NCBI RefSeq assembly: GCF_002127325.2
Contig: NC_035435.2
Span: 106,592,382-106,656,381, forward strand
Source: Helianthus annuus
Lineage: Eukaryota > Streptophyta > Magnoliopsida > Asterales > Asteraceae
Direction: 5' to 3'
Length of the DNA stretch: 64,000 nt
Shown: piece after piece, positions 45,701 through 58,492 of the stretch
Layout of the letters: each line of letters begins with the position of its first letter
How positions within the stretch are numbered: position 1 is the first letter of the stretch
The notes under the pieces: generated by a model
What the model was told of the DNA's origin: nothing
Database searches by the model: none
What the model saw: the letters and a program-made list of their open reading frames with translations, nothing else
Position numbers and translations under genes: made by a program

Positions 45701-47416
45701 CCCTTGTACGACTTCTTCTTTAAGCACTTGTCTGCAAAACCTTTCGTCTTCCTCATTTCTCTTTAAAAAGGTCTGAAATTGTTTTTCCTGATCCCCATGT
45801 CCACCGGCGAAAACCCAGAAAATATTGCAGAAGAGATGTCTTCATCCTTGCCTCTATTGAAGTGGTCTGAAGAGACCTTCAATGATCTTGCAAAAAGCTT
45901 CAAGTTTCCGTAGAAATGGCGTGCCATTTATCCCAAAGAAGGGCAAACGGTGGCACAATCTCCTATCGGTTACATTACCGTATTCTGGGATTACTTTGCC
46001 GACGGAAACTTCCGGTTGCCGACAACAAAATTTGTTCTTGAAGTTCTGGGTTATTATAAATTCCACTTATCTCAACTACATCCTATGGGGATGGTTCGAA
46101 TACGACACTTTGAATTTCTTTGTCAGTCCATGGATATTGCGCCATTGGTAGAGCGATTTCGAGTTTTCTACCAGTTGCACTGTTCACAGTGGTTTTACTC
46201 TTTTATGCAAGGTCCTTCGGTGAAAAAGATCCTTCTTACCCCTCCGAAATCATTCCATGAGTGGAAATCAAAATTCTTTTGTATTAAATCAGGAGTGATA
46301 CCGGTGAAGATGGAGTTTCGGGGTGCACAGGAAATTCCACCGGAAAACTTGGACGCTCCGGTGACTGAAATCTGGTATCAAGATATTAAAGAGATTCCTT
46401 CTACTCAGTTACCTGAAAGGGCTTTGGTTGCTGCCAAAATGAGTCTTTTTTGGAGAGCAGATCGTCGTGACAAACCGGTGTATGTAGAAGACAAAACTAG
46501 TAAGTCATGAAAGCCTTTTCTTGTATTATGTGAAACTGTTTGTAATCGGTTTTCCTTCTGTAGATGTTGCCTTATATGTAGTGGCATATAAGAAAGAAAA
46601 GGGGAAAATGACAACAGTCCAGTTAGGTGCTGATGAGGAGCCATGGTACCATCAGATGGTGAAGAACTTTGTGCTTCCCAAGGATACAGACCTGGAGGCG
46701 CAACCTTCTGCTGATGTTGGTAAGTTCCTTTTTTGCACCATTCATGTAATATTGCAATATTACTCTTTGCTGATAATGCGCTTTGGGTAATATTGCAATA
46801 TGACTTCATTTGTATAGGTGAGTTGATCAATTTAGGCGTAGGCCCTGAATCAAAAAAGAATAAACGAGGACCTGTTTCGTCCACTGCACCCAAGAAGACT
46901 GATGCGCCAAAGGCGGACGTTCCGAAGGAAGAAAAGAAGAAAGGTACGCACCTTGTGTCTGATTCTTCGTGTGATTACGTAGGTGTCCCACTCATTAGAG
47001 GGTCTTGCGCCTGTAGCTGTGAAACAACCCAAGGCGGAGCCTCGAGACACCGTGGACATCCTGGTATTAAACCCGGATGAACCAATTGATGTGAAATCTA
47101 GCCCTGAGCCGCTAGTGAGGACTAAGGCGGTTAAAAGAAAGAAGCCTGAAGGTGAAGCTGCGGCGCGGCCTGCAAAAAAGATCTCAAGGAAAAAAATTGG
47201 CAAGAAAGGCAATCTAGATGCCTTTGCTGCGAAGTTTTCCCTATGTGAGTGTCTTTTTCAGGTTTCCGCTTTTATCATATAATAAGATGACCTTGTAAAT
47301 TTTTCTTTGCAGAAAAACCTGTTTTATCCGTTCAAGTAGAAACATTATCTGCTTTCAATGATGACCGTCCACCGTCACCCCCCACGTCTAGTAAAGGAAA
47401 TTTAGAGGGTATAAAG

Positions 47417-47512
47417 ACTGTAGAAGCGGAGGTGGAGAAAACTGTGGAGGCGGAAGCGGAGAAGACTGTGGAGGCGGAAGTGGAGAAGACTGTGGAGGCG
47501 GAGGTGGAGGTG
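47417..47512 (+). repeat. 24-bp coding tandem repeat
   Basis: Four units of ACTGTGGAGGCGGAAGTGGA-type sequence (24 bp each) start at 47417, 47441, 47465 and 47489. In the antisense gene frame they encode a repeating TVEAEVEK octapeptide. Confidence 0.88.
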
Positions 47513-48781
47513 GAGACGACTGACGCTGGCGTTACCAGGCCAGTGTCTCCTGAAGTTGTGGCGGCCGTGCAGGGCCCTGAAAAGAAAAAAATCCATTATT
47601 GAAGATGAGCCACCGGTGGTGACTGTTCCTTCTACTTCTGCGCCCACTTCTGAGCCTCCTAAGGATAGTGCTCAAGAAAATCCAGAAAATATTGAGTATC
47701 AAGCCTTTGTTGTTCATGATGAAGAAGAAGAATCTCCTATCCGCCCGGATGAGACTCCGGGGGATTATTACTATAGGACTTATTCGGAGAAGGGAGCTTC
47801 TGACATCCATGCGCCTGTATGGGAATTGAAACAAGGTGATACATTCTCTGACTGGAAAGTATGCCGTGATTGGCTGCAAGGTGCTTTTCCGCCTGCTGAA
47901 ATCAAGTTTCAAGAAGAACAAACCCATGAGCGTACCTACCACTCATACCTTCAAAAGACTGCCAGCTCAACTTCGACTACTCCCCGAATAGTGCGCGAGT
48001 GGCGCAATATGCACAAAGAGTAGGATGCTGTTGAAGCTTCCAAAAAAGAGGTTGTTGAAGAGAAGGCAAAGGTTGTTGCTTTGAGAGCTAAGCTTGAAGC
48101 TGATCAAGCTAAATTCGAGGGTGGGCAGAAGACAGAAGAGTGGTCAGCTATGAGCTGGAAAAAGAAGGCTGAAGTAGAAGCTGCTCAGCTTGCGAAAGCT
48201 CACAAGCGGTGGAAAGAGGTATATGAGAAAGATAATAATGAAAAGAGGGTTCTTTGAAATAACATTGTCAATCTCAAGGCGGAGATTGAGAAGTTGAAGA
48301 AAGAAAAGGCTGACGCGGAAGCTGCCCGCGATGAAGCTCGTTCTCACAGGGAAAGAAGTGAGCAAAGAGAGGTACAAACTTGCGCAAATCTTGCCCTTAG
48401 AAATAAGGAGATTGAGGAACTTACCTCTTTATTAGATGATCAGGAACAAGTCAAAGAGGAACTTGAGTCTGCGAAGAAAGATCTGCAACTTGCAAAGGTC
48501 GAAAAAGCTGAAGCTACGCGCCGCCTCTCCGAAACCGAAGAAAAACTTGAAAGTTCTGAGACTGCCAGAGTGACGGCGGAAAGCTTAGTTGAGGCCTTGA
48601 AGAATAATATGTTGTGGATGCCACGCCATGGGATCATAAATGTAAGTCTCTCAACCCCTTGAATTATTTTGAATAAGTTTGTATAAACTCATTTTATGAC
48701 TTTATCTGCGCAGGTTGCAAATTCAATTCTGAACTGGATTGATCTGGACCAAACCGTTGCTAACCTGAAGGTGACTGCGCG

Positions 48782-51700
48782 TGTAACACCTCGTAAAATA
48801 TTGACCAATATAATAAAGACACGTGTCATGGACTTTAAACATGTTATAAACCCGGATCATGTTAAAAAGGATGTATGAAGAAATTAAAAGTGTCAACATG
48901 TTAATTATTACCTCTGAGTGACCTTTTAACGTTTTTCAACTTTTGTAAAATATAATTACATTCCCATAAAAACCTGATTAAGATTTCATGGGTATCCGGT
49001 TTAAACATGTAATGAATAATTCAATATTCAAATCCAAGAATTTGGAATCCCATGTGCAAATCGACAATTTTCATTCAATAACCTATTTTTACAAAACTCC
49101 AAGACAACCAATGCATGGCAATGCATTCTTAGCAATGCAGACCTGATCATATGGGCCTTCCCTGCTAATGATGACCAAAGATTCGAGATATGATAGGTTG
49201 CATGGTCAATTGTTAAAAGTTCTCAAAATTTTGTCTCTGATGGAAGGCTTACGGACCGCAAAGATCTTGCCCTGCGGTCCGTAAGACGGCTTAACTGGGC
49301 GATAAAAATTTGAATTATGGATACGGACCGTAAGGGCTTAAGCTTACGGTCCGTAAGGACTGTATCTGGGCAGAATAATGGACAGCTGCAGGTTCAGCCA
49401 GTTCCACCGCCTTTGTAAGCTAGTTTTTGGATTCTATGGACTTTGCAACTGGTTTTAACCACCTAGGGACACTTAGGAACATCTGGTAACAGCCTAGGGA
49501 CACATGCTTTAATCTTAGGACTTGCAAAACACTATATAAAGGCCATGACTTGAGTTCTTCATTTGCACACTCGAAATATTTTCACTTCAAACTCATCTCT
49601 GGAACTTCCTGGAGCTCAAGCAAGTGTTCTTAAGTTCCTAATTCGTGCTAAGAGTCTTTGTAAGCATTCTTAGCTTCTCTAGTTCAAGTTTTATTAGCTT
49701 AATGACCAAAAGTCAAAGTCGTCGTATTTAAGCTTTGACTTAGTGATTAATCACTAATGGTCCAGCCATTATTCGAATTGAAAGTGGCTATGAGTTGGTA
49801 ATTATGTGGGTAATAAGTCCTTAAAAGGGCACCCCCTGATTATCACTCTAACTTGGTCAATTGTCGGGTCAAACTTAATGTTAAAAAAGTCAACAAAAAG
49901 CTATTTTCGCAAATAAACTCATAACTGATAATGTAGAGGTTATGGAACATGTTTTAACACTAAAATAACTTGGTAAATAATGTAATAATATGTCTAAGCA
50001 TGTTCAACCCGACAATTCCGAGTTTGGGCTCGGTTCGGAACCGCAAGTCGCAAAAGAAGACTTTTGCTTTGACTTTCAGTTCTGGCCCGATTTAGCTTGT
50101 TTTAGAGATGCCTTAAGGTTGCTTTAGGACCATAATATAAGTTAGTAAAACCCTCTGAGGTTATACTACATGGTTCCTTATTTATCCAATTCATTTGCAT
50201 GTTTCCGTTAATTGCTTAAATGTTGACTATTATGCCCTTTTGATATTAAAACGAGATTTTTGAAAATGTGAGAGGACAAAAACCTTTATTACTGATTTAT
50301 AAACTTGTCCTAAAAATTTGACATTAGTTTGAGTTCTAAATTAGGAGTTATGCCAAATATCGTAAATTGAAGCCTTTTTATTAATTAAACGGCATTTTTG
50401 GCATATAACCCATTTAAACCCAAATTTTGACACCAAACCTTCTACCCACTGATGCAATATAATATTTTGGAATTTTTGAAGATTTTTATTAATTTTTAAA
50501 CTGATCATAGCATGGGGTTCTTGCTTTGATTCGGTAATTGACGGTTATACCCTTTTTGCTAATAAAATGAGTTTTCCATAAGATTTTGACACCAAACCTT
50601 TTGCTACTGATTTTATATGATAAATAAAATATTTTAAGCCTTCTGGACTGATAAAAATCTCAGCTTTCCTTATATAACCTAAAAATCGCCTAAAACTGAC
50701 TTTTTACGCATTTGAAACACATAGTATGGGTTAAAACTATTTTGGACACATAAGACTTAATACCTACTGATGTTTTAAGTGAATTTTTATACTTTAACAG
50801 TAAGTAAAAGTTTTGAACTTAGATTTCCAAATTTGACCTTTAAAGCTTATGTGAAATGACCAAAATGCCCCTACGGCACATAGTTTGGTTATAAATGATA
50901 AAATTTCACATATATGCAATACCCTACTGATATGACTTGCAAAAATAAATATGTTTACTGATCAGTTTAGACCAGAACCTTAGACCGATATTTAATCTCT
51001 TTTATAATCTTTAAAATGACCAAAATACCCCTACGGGGCATAAATTGGTTTTAAATCTATTTTGGGCATAATGGAAGGTATCCTACTGATATCATAACAC
51101 ATTTTAAGCATATTAACTTAGGAAACCTGTACATGACTCATTTGGTTACCCGTTATGCATTTTTCTCGTTCGGTACGGTTTATGTGACTAGTTCGCATAA
51201 ATTGACCAAAACGGGTCAAACCTTATCATTCTTACCTCAAAATCCAGAATGTGTTTAGTTTACCCATATTATACAAGTCTTCAAACTTGTCGGGTCTAAA
51301 TCACATTCTAATCCGGTCTTCGCTTAATCATGCGTTTTGAACCGTATATATTTCTTTAAAACTAACCGGTCTAAGTTTAAACTTAAGTAAGACCCGTTAG
51401 GAATCTAATAGGTTACTAAACCTTCGTTCCAAATTTAGGAGCCTAGTAAATGATATTTGCACTTGATGATTGTATACGGCTGAGATAAATTTGTATATTT
51501 TGCTCAGGTAAATACTTTTAACTTATTTTCCCTTATACGGGCTTGGGGTACAGTATATAAAATACCGCTTGGTCAGGTATCGAATTTTTAATCATATGAA
51601 GGTTAAATCATTGAGATAACCCGTTTAATCTGTTTTGTTTGTTTTAAGCCTTTGGGGGGTTAATGACCATGTCCTGGATATCCTCGGCTCATTCATTGAA

Positions 51701-52314
51701 ATGGCCACGACTTAAGCACGGGGTGTAGGCATACACCTGCCGGTGCGTATGTAAAAAATATACCCACCTGTTCGAGAATAACTCGCCGTGGGATATATTA
51801 TGTGGTGTGTCTATTAATCTTTAACCCGGTATTCAGCCCGGGCTACTGAACGTATAACAAACATATAATTCTTTTACAAGTTTATTTTTAAATAATTATC
51901 CCAAGTTATAAAAGATTATTTGTGCCTTGTGCATTTAAATCAATTTTCTTAAAACATTTTCAAAAGAGTCAGTTAATTGTATTTACCAGTGTAAACTGAC
52001 GTATTTTACAAAAGGTTAAGTGTAGGTACTAGGCAGAATAGGCTGGCTACTCCTGAGTGAATTAAATAAAGAGTTATGCAAGCTTTATCACTTTAAAGTT
52101 TGTTGAACAATATTTCCTTTGTTTTGATCCGCCTGTGGATCCTTTTACAATCCGTTTGTATTACTCATGTTACTTTCATTCGGTTTGTAATATTATTACT
52201 TTTAGACTTCCGCTGTGCATTGAACTGTGATAAATTGACTATGATGATATCAACTCCGTCACGATACTCCCCACCGGGCCCACCGGTAATACGTGGAAAC
52301 ACCGGGGTGTGACA
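48782..52314 (+). mobile_element. Solo LTR, Tekay type
   Basis: TGTAACACC... to ...CGGGGTGTGACA, 3533 bp, flanked by exact 5-bp duplications GCGCG (48777-48781 and 52315-52319). It is related to the LTR at 14160-17776 throughout but clearly a different family member. It contains a 13-bp-stem GC hairpin (CTTACGGACCGCA at 49248-49260 with its complement at 49273-49285), palindrome CTTACGGTCCGTAAG (49343-49357) and TATA box TATATAAA (49533-49540). No internal region is present, so it arose by LTR-LTR recombination. Confidence 0.93.
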
Positions 52315-52950
52315 GCGCGCCAGGACAGCTATGCGCAGGGATATGCGGAATGTACTCAGCACATCACCAATGCTTTGAGAGTTAACTGGGATACCAGCAG
52401 GTCTGCCACCTGCGGGGTTGACACTGGTGCTGCTCATGCCGCTGCCAAAGAAGAATACAATAACCTGCGCCTCCCAGTGATGGATTTGGTGACTACTGCG
52501 CTCCAGTCTGAGAAATTTGTGGACCAGTTGAAGGAAATATTTCCTGATGAAGCGGGCGCTTCAGATGAAGAAGATCTATAGATTAGGTCGTTGTAACTTG
52601 TTGAAGTTACTTTGTTGTTTGAACATGTTTGGGATGTTGGATCCCCTTTTGCAATGTTTTGTTAATGTGCTTGCGCACATGCAACCTTTCTTGTTAATAT
52701 ATCATATGTTTTAGTAACAATATTTTCATGAGTACAATTACTTTGTTTAGGTGAGACAAATAAAGATTGGATAAAGCTCATATGTGAACATAGGACTGGA
52801 CCTTTGCGCAGTACATGTGACTGCGGGTTGTTCATGAGACTTGTATTAGATTACCATAGTGTTTTTATGCTTACCAAAAGAAATTGCATGCATTTGTAAT
52901 AAAACATAAAGGAGACATGATGTAAGTAACAGACTTTGCATTGATATTGA

Positions 52951-53105
52951 TAAGGCGCAGAGGCCGCTAAGTACAAAGCTGCTAAGATTACATTTTAGGA
53001 TAAATAAGATAATTAAAGTTGATGCGTATGTAAGTAGCGATCCTTGTATCGTGCGTTGGTAAGGCGCAGGGAGCCTACCAAGTACAAAGGATGCTAAGAT
53101 TACAT
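52951..53105. repeat. Direct repeat downstream of Tat integrase
   Basis: AAGGCGCAG... followed by AAGTACAAAG and GCTAAGATTACAT occurs twice about 109 bp apart (from 52952 and from 53061). The second copy overlaps the 3' end of the integrase frame. The rest of 52582-53099 has no visible gene. Confidence 0.75.
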
Positions 53106-54085
53106 GTAGCACCTGTGCAGCTGCTGGGCGTTCCACGTTCGCGAAATATCTGTTCCATCAATCCTGTGCAGGGTGTAAGCTCCTTTTCCCAGGACCTCGT
53201 TGATCACATAAGGCCCCTCCCATTTAGGCGCGAGCTTCCCAGGGTGTTCGGCGTTCGATGCTTCGTTATCTCTCAAGACAAAGTCCCCAGGTAGGAAGGT
53301 GCATATACGAACCCATGCATTATAGTATTTTTCCAATTTTGACTTGTACTTGGCCTCACCAATGGCTGCATTCTCTCGTCTTTCTTCGAGGAGGTCCAAG
53401 TTAAGCCTGCGCTCTTGTTCGTTGTTCTGTTTCTCCATGGCTAGCATGCGGGGTGATGGAAGACCAATTTCTACTGGGATCACAGCCTCTGTTCCGTAGA
53501 CAAGGCTGAACGGTGTTTCACCCATGCTAGTCTTTGGCATGGTGCGATGAGCCCAAAGAATACTTGGCAACTCATCGACCCATCCTCTTCCTGCGGTTCC
53601 CGATCTCGCCTTGATACCATACACAATTTGCTTATTGATGCTCTCAACTTGACCATTTGCCTGTGGGTGCGACACGGAGTTGAAACTGTGCTCAATGCGC
53701 ATCTCTTTCATCCATTTTTGTAAATCATCGGAAGCAAAATTGGTAACGTTATCTGTGATGATGCGGAGCGGTAACCCAAACCGGCAAATAATATGCTCCC
53801 AGATGAACTTCCTGATAATCATTGCGGTGGTCGACACCAGGGGTTTCGCCTCCACCCATTTTGTAAAGTAATCCACAACAACTATGATAAACTTCACTGT
53901 GCCAGGCGCATCAGGAAAAGGACCAACTAGATCGATTGCCCATTATCGGAAAGGCCAGGCTGTGGTTACCAGAACCAAAGGATTTTTTGGGCGGAGGGTC
54001 TTTGGAGCGTGGCGCTGGCATGAAGCACACTTGCGCAAAGTCTCGACGGCATCCAAGTGCATGTCAGGCCAGTAATAGCCTGCGC
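53100..54085 (-). pseudogene. Tat integrase, truncated
   Basis: It reads right to left. The end of the zinc-binding region is at about 54085-54000 (GYYWPDMHLDAVE, CASCQ). The core has Asp in AIDLVGPFPDA, Asp in ITDNVTNFAS (usually DNGTNF) and Glu in NGQVES, then YGTEAVIPVEIGLPS, which is typical of this lineage, and the C-terminal GDFVLRDN ending HRCYM. An in-frame TAA at 53943-53945 replaces a Gln codon. The 5' side breaks off at about 54085, in unrelated sequence. Confidence 0.85.
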
Positions 54086-55190
54086 TCATAATTTTCGAGA
54101 CCTGTACTGTACCAAACCGATCCTAAAAAACTGGTACCGATACCGAAAATGATCGGTACAGTACTGTTATGTAAGACCCATCTTGAATAACACGATTTAT
54201 AACATTTAATACGCATAAGATACAAAATGCGAGCTTTTTAAAACAAAAGATGTTAGATTTATGATCATACATGATCATAGTATTTGAGTCATCATCCTAC
54301 TAATTTAAAACCTTCAAAATATAATTTTAAGAATTTACAAATTAACTAAACAAAATGGATCAATGCGGAAGCTTTGTTCGGTGCGTTCGGTTCTTGAAAG
54401 TCGCTTGATCTTCATCCGGAGTCTTGTAGGCATTTACCTGATGCCAAAACCATGTTAAATGTTAGTTTTGACAATGTTAGGATACGTATAAACAAGTTCT
54501 GGTATCACACAACGAAAATGAAACAAAAATACTGAAGTTTAGGTCTGTCGCGACAGACCAGTCACTATCTTTCGCGGCCCGCGACAATCTTCGTGTCGTG
54601 CGACGATGTTCATAGTTTGGCGTCGCTTAGCGCGACGCCCCCTTTTTAACAGACTGATGCTTTCTTTTGTGCTGTAGATGCCCAGCTACGAAAAATTCCT
54701 AAGTATCAACTTAGAACTTGCATAACTTTTGCTATACAAGTCCGTTTTACGTAATTCTTTTTCCTACACGACCGTAAATAAATTACGGACCCGTTTAACA
54801 ACATTATTCACATTTAAAATTCCATTTATGAACAGTTAGCCTATAATTCTGCTCTTTGATTATACGACCCATTTGTTTACAAGTCCTACAACTTGTTTTG
54901 TTGTCATCTCTTTTTTTCAAGGATTTTACCCATTCCTGGGTTTACCAACAATAGCATTTCGCTCCCCTACCAAGAGTTACTGACGCATTAACGTCATGCT
55001 TTGTTTTCGAGGGTTCAAACATGCTCCTCTTAACAATTTGACAAGCATAAATTTCTGAACTTTAATCCCAATACCAAGGGTTCATTTGCAACAAGTTTAG
55101 CGTGTCCGCTTCATGGCTTACGCATTAAATATAACCAATCATCGAGTGATGATCCATTCACTTCGACACTTACAACTCGACATTGTTTTG
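54086..55190. other. Orphan fragment, probably part of an LTR
   Basis: No gene. It starts with a short inverted repeat (GTACTGTACC ... GGTACAGTAC, about 54101-54162). Further on is a cluster of GC palindromes: an 18-bp perfect one with arms GGTCTGTCG (54542-54559), CGCGG-C-CCGCG, and GGCGTCGC/GCGACGCC (about 54622-54642). This cluster resembles those in the LTRs of the other elements, so it is probably a truncated long LTR. Its last 5 bases TTTTG (55186-55190) flank the next element. Confidence 0.45.
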
Positions 55191-58100
55191 TGTCACACCC
55201 CGACCACGTAAAACAACAAAACGTGACGGAAACGTCGGTGAGTGTTGTAACAGAATCATTGTTTCATAACACATGGAAATTGAAATGTTGTTTTATTGAT
55301 TAAAAGAAATTACAATGTCTTAACAAACAAAGAAACATAACATAATCAACTAGTCTTGCATCTTTTAATGTCACTAAGGCCTCGTGCATTCCTATGTAAG
55401 CATACACCAACTACTGTACCTGAAACACATGTGAAAATACGTCAGCATAAAAATGCCGGTGAGTACATAGGTTTTATTGAATTAGGATTCATGACTTATA
55501 AGTTTAGAAAAAGTTGTTTAACAAAAGTCAGTCATGATCCTTGTAAAATGTTTTGTTTTATAAATCATTTGAAAATCGATGATAGATATGTATAGTAAAA
55601 AAAATGATGTAAGGTTAAATGAATAACCAAGTAAAATGAATTTGTATAAAACAAACTGTTTTGTAAAACAATGTCTTGTGAAAAATATGTCATTTGTATA
55701 AAATGTATAAGTCCAAATTGAATAATTATAAATAACGCTACGACATGTAATATAATACAAGCACTTATATATAGGAAGTACCAGCGGCGTATCCACCATG
55801 CTTGTATCACATTACACACGTCTCGTTACTTAAATCATTTACCCAAACAAACCACCAATGTAAATTGCCCATGTCTAAACCAATTGTCAAATGTCTTTGT
55901 GAAAACCATGTCAAAATGTTTATGTCAAAATGTAGTCCATGAAATGTGTATATCAATATCAAAAATGATTATGTCAAATGTCAATCAAGTAATGTGTAAA
56001 TAAAACATCATGTATGGCAAGTGAAATATGTATCAACTAAACCATAGGTAAAAATGCACAAACAATGTACTAAGTATGCGACAAATGGGCATACATAGCA
56101 TGTGATATAAAATGTACTAAATATGATGAACATACATTGCATGAAAAGGTAATGTAAAACAATGTACTAAGTATGCACACAATGGGCATATATAGCAAAA
56201 ACATAATGAAATCATGTACTAATAGTGTACTAGTGAACATAGCAAGTATATGATATGAAAACATGAAAAGCATGAAAGTAACAAGTAGGCACATGTGTTT
56301 CACCCCAAAACGTTTGAAAAACAGTAAAAGAGGGGTCTATGTACTCACTTGAGGGTGCTTAGAAGTCTTGAACAACAACCAAGCAAAGCTAGAGGGATCA
56401 CGGAAATCAAACGGCACCTAATATAGGTAACTACATTAATAACCGGACCTAACTCGGAAGATCGGATAGTATGAGGTTTCATAAACCAAATGAGTATTGG
56501 AACTCATATGATATGGTCTAACAAAGCCTAAAATGAAACCTAACCTAAGTGCTTACGACTCATTACGACCCGTTTAGGTAGCTTACGCTACTTTAACGCG
56601 TCGTTCGCGTAAAACGCGTTCGGAACGCCTAACTAGTCCTATGACAAGTAATGTATGCCTTAACATGTCTAATATTATTGTCTAATAAGTTTAGATGTCA
56701 AAACTTAGGTTACATATGCTTAAAATGAATTTATGCGTAAAAAAGGCATTTTGGTAATTTTCCTAAGGCATAAGAATTACTTATCATGCAACTACTAAAA
56801 CAACGTGACCATAAGGTATAACCTTAAAAGGTTATTTCATATACAACTATGGTCACCTAAAGTGTTTGGTCGGATTCTAATGATCGACCAAATGGGTCGG
56901 GTTCGAAAGTATAAGCGATTGATTAGATCGCTTACCTTTACGACCCTAAACAAGCACAAATCTAAAAGCGACGAGCTAAACATGGTAGAACATGTTTAGT
57001 AAAGTTAGAAAATAGGTTTGGTATTAAAACAAACGGTTTTAATACCCTAGAGTAGTTTGGTTACAAAATACGCGAGAAAACGCATTTTGGCCGAAACTAC
57101 GACTCGTCACTGAGCCTAGATAACGTGGTAATCAGTAGGTATAGTTACTAGAGACTATAACCATCGTGATTACGCTCACGTTATGAAGTTCAAACGAACT
57201 TCGCATTGACCATAAACTGGTCAATGCAGAAAGTCAAACGCAGTTTGACTTTAACGCTAAAACGAATGAAAACCGCGAAAGAATACTTACAGAAGGTCCC
57301 CGCAAGATTTAACCCGATTCGCTTTCAGGTAGGAAGTATATACTTCCACTTAGAAAGCTTTGAATCAGATTAAATGTGGGAATGAATGAAGGTGGGTTGG
57401 GTATTTATAGGCATGGCACAACCGTTAGGATCGTTCATCGAGAAACGTGCTTCGATCTCGGCCATCCAAGTGGGCACATGGTATTTGGATACCATGGGCT
57501 CTTAAAAACCATCAAATTTGGCCCCTTGAATGATCAAAAACCATTTACAAGTGTGTGGAACAGCTGGTAACAGCTGGAAACTGATTTTTGCAGACCTGGG
57601 CCTCTCACGCGGCCCGTGTAAAGGACACACACACATTCACGCGGGCCGCCTGGGCTTAGTTTCCAGAATTGTCAGAATTGGCCCCTGAACTTGAGAAACA
57701 TGCAATTCGGCCCATTTTTGACACGTTTAAGCCCCGTTAACCTCATTTCAAGCCTCTAAAATGAAGTTAAAGTATTGGGAACTCAAAACATGCTCAAAAA
57801 TATCTCGGATGTCGGTTCGTTTGGTCGTACGGTTGCGTTATTCGCTTAATTACGACGGGAGTCGTAACGAATGCAAAAACGATCCAAATTAAGCGACGAA
57901 TGGAATTTTATCATGCCAAACACTAATATAAAATATTTTAATGCTTACATAAATTTTGGAAGTCCGGAAGTATTCAGAACGTAAAATATGCGCGAAAATG
58001 AAAACTTATGCACTTTTTGACGCTTTTAGTCCCTGAATGAGCATAAAGTTTATTTTTGCGCACCAAACACCTCGAAGCCTATTTCTAAGCTATGTAAAGG

Positions 58101-58492
58101 ATATTTAGGGCATATTTAACTTATGATCAAGTTCTGTAAGGTTTGTTACAGTACAAATTGACATACTTTCGCAGTTTGTCGAATTTAGTCCCTGTAAGCG
58201 AATAAACTTTATTTCGGCATACCAAACCATCCAAAATTTATTTCTAAGTTATGTAAGGGTTATTTAAGGTATGTTAAGCCTATTTCACTGTTCCGGAGTG
58301 TTTGTTGCATTAAACTGGTTATATTTACGCATCAGGTCACGTATAACCTTCCAAAAAGCGATTTAAAGCCCGAAATCGAACAAGAATTAATATGTGCAAA
58401 TGATACACATATTTATACAAATCCCAAGTATGAAATACAATATTTCATTGGTTTGGTATTCGTTTGATGGTTGAAGTGACACAGGTGTCACA
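55191..58492 (-). repeat. Tekay-like 3' LTR, minus strand
   Basis: On the minus strand TGTGACACCTGTGTCA... to ...GGTCGGGGTGTGACA, 3302 bp, preceded by a polypurine tract. A minus-strand TATA (TATAAATA) lies at 57402-57409. GC-rich arms GCGGCCCG (57609-57616) and CGGGCCGC (57642-57649) lie 200 bp upstream of it. Only about 94 bp of the internal region remains before Tat element A. ORFs inside are not supported. Confidence 0.82.

Larger units (their letters stand above)
45797..52581 (+). pseudogene. Antisense 'putative gypsy type transposon' (Transposase_28-like) gene, broken
   Basis: Likely exons: 45797-46499, 46564-46719, 46818-46943, 46983-47244, 47313-48641, 48714-48776 joined across a solo LTR to 52315-52581; all introns have GT-AG ends. 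The N-terminal globular part (about residues 50-200; FRLPTTKFVLEVLGYYKF, FEFLCQSMDIAPLVERFRVF) matches the plant family annotated as putative gypsy-type transposon, whose biochemical role is unknown. The C-terminal half (about 48020-48600) is a long Lys/Glu-rich coiled coil, and the tail is acidic. Breaks: TAG 45911-45913, a frameshift near 47585, TAG 48021-48023, TGA 48255-48257, a phase mismatch at exon 4, and the LTR insertion. It runs antisense to the Tat element and may be a captured host gene. Confidence 0.68.
44378..54085 (-). mobile_element. Tat-lineage Ty3 element, minus strand, truncated
   Basis: Read right to left: integrase (54085 to 53100), a spacer, an antisense gene (52581 back to 45797, plus-strand), polypurine tract with dyad (45266-45321) and 3' LTR (45265 to 44378). 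Gag, protease, RT and the 5' LTR are missing; the sequence breaks at about 54085. An extra gene on the opposite strand between pol and the 3' LTR is known from some Tat relatives (for example Grande). A 3533-bp solo LTR was inserted later. Confidence 0.8.

Noticed and set aside
52100..52437. Frames at the right end of the solo LTR
   Set aside because: They read out of LTR sequence into the interrupted antisense gene; only the part after 52315 is gene-derived.
55356..57570. Several short frames in the minus-strand Tekay-like LTR
   Set aside because: LTR sequence without coding features; lengths and composition fit chance.
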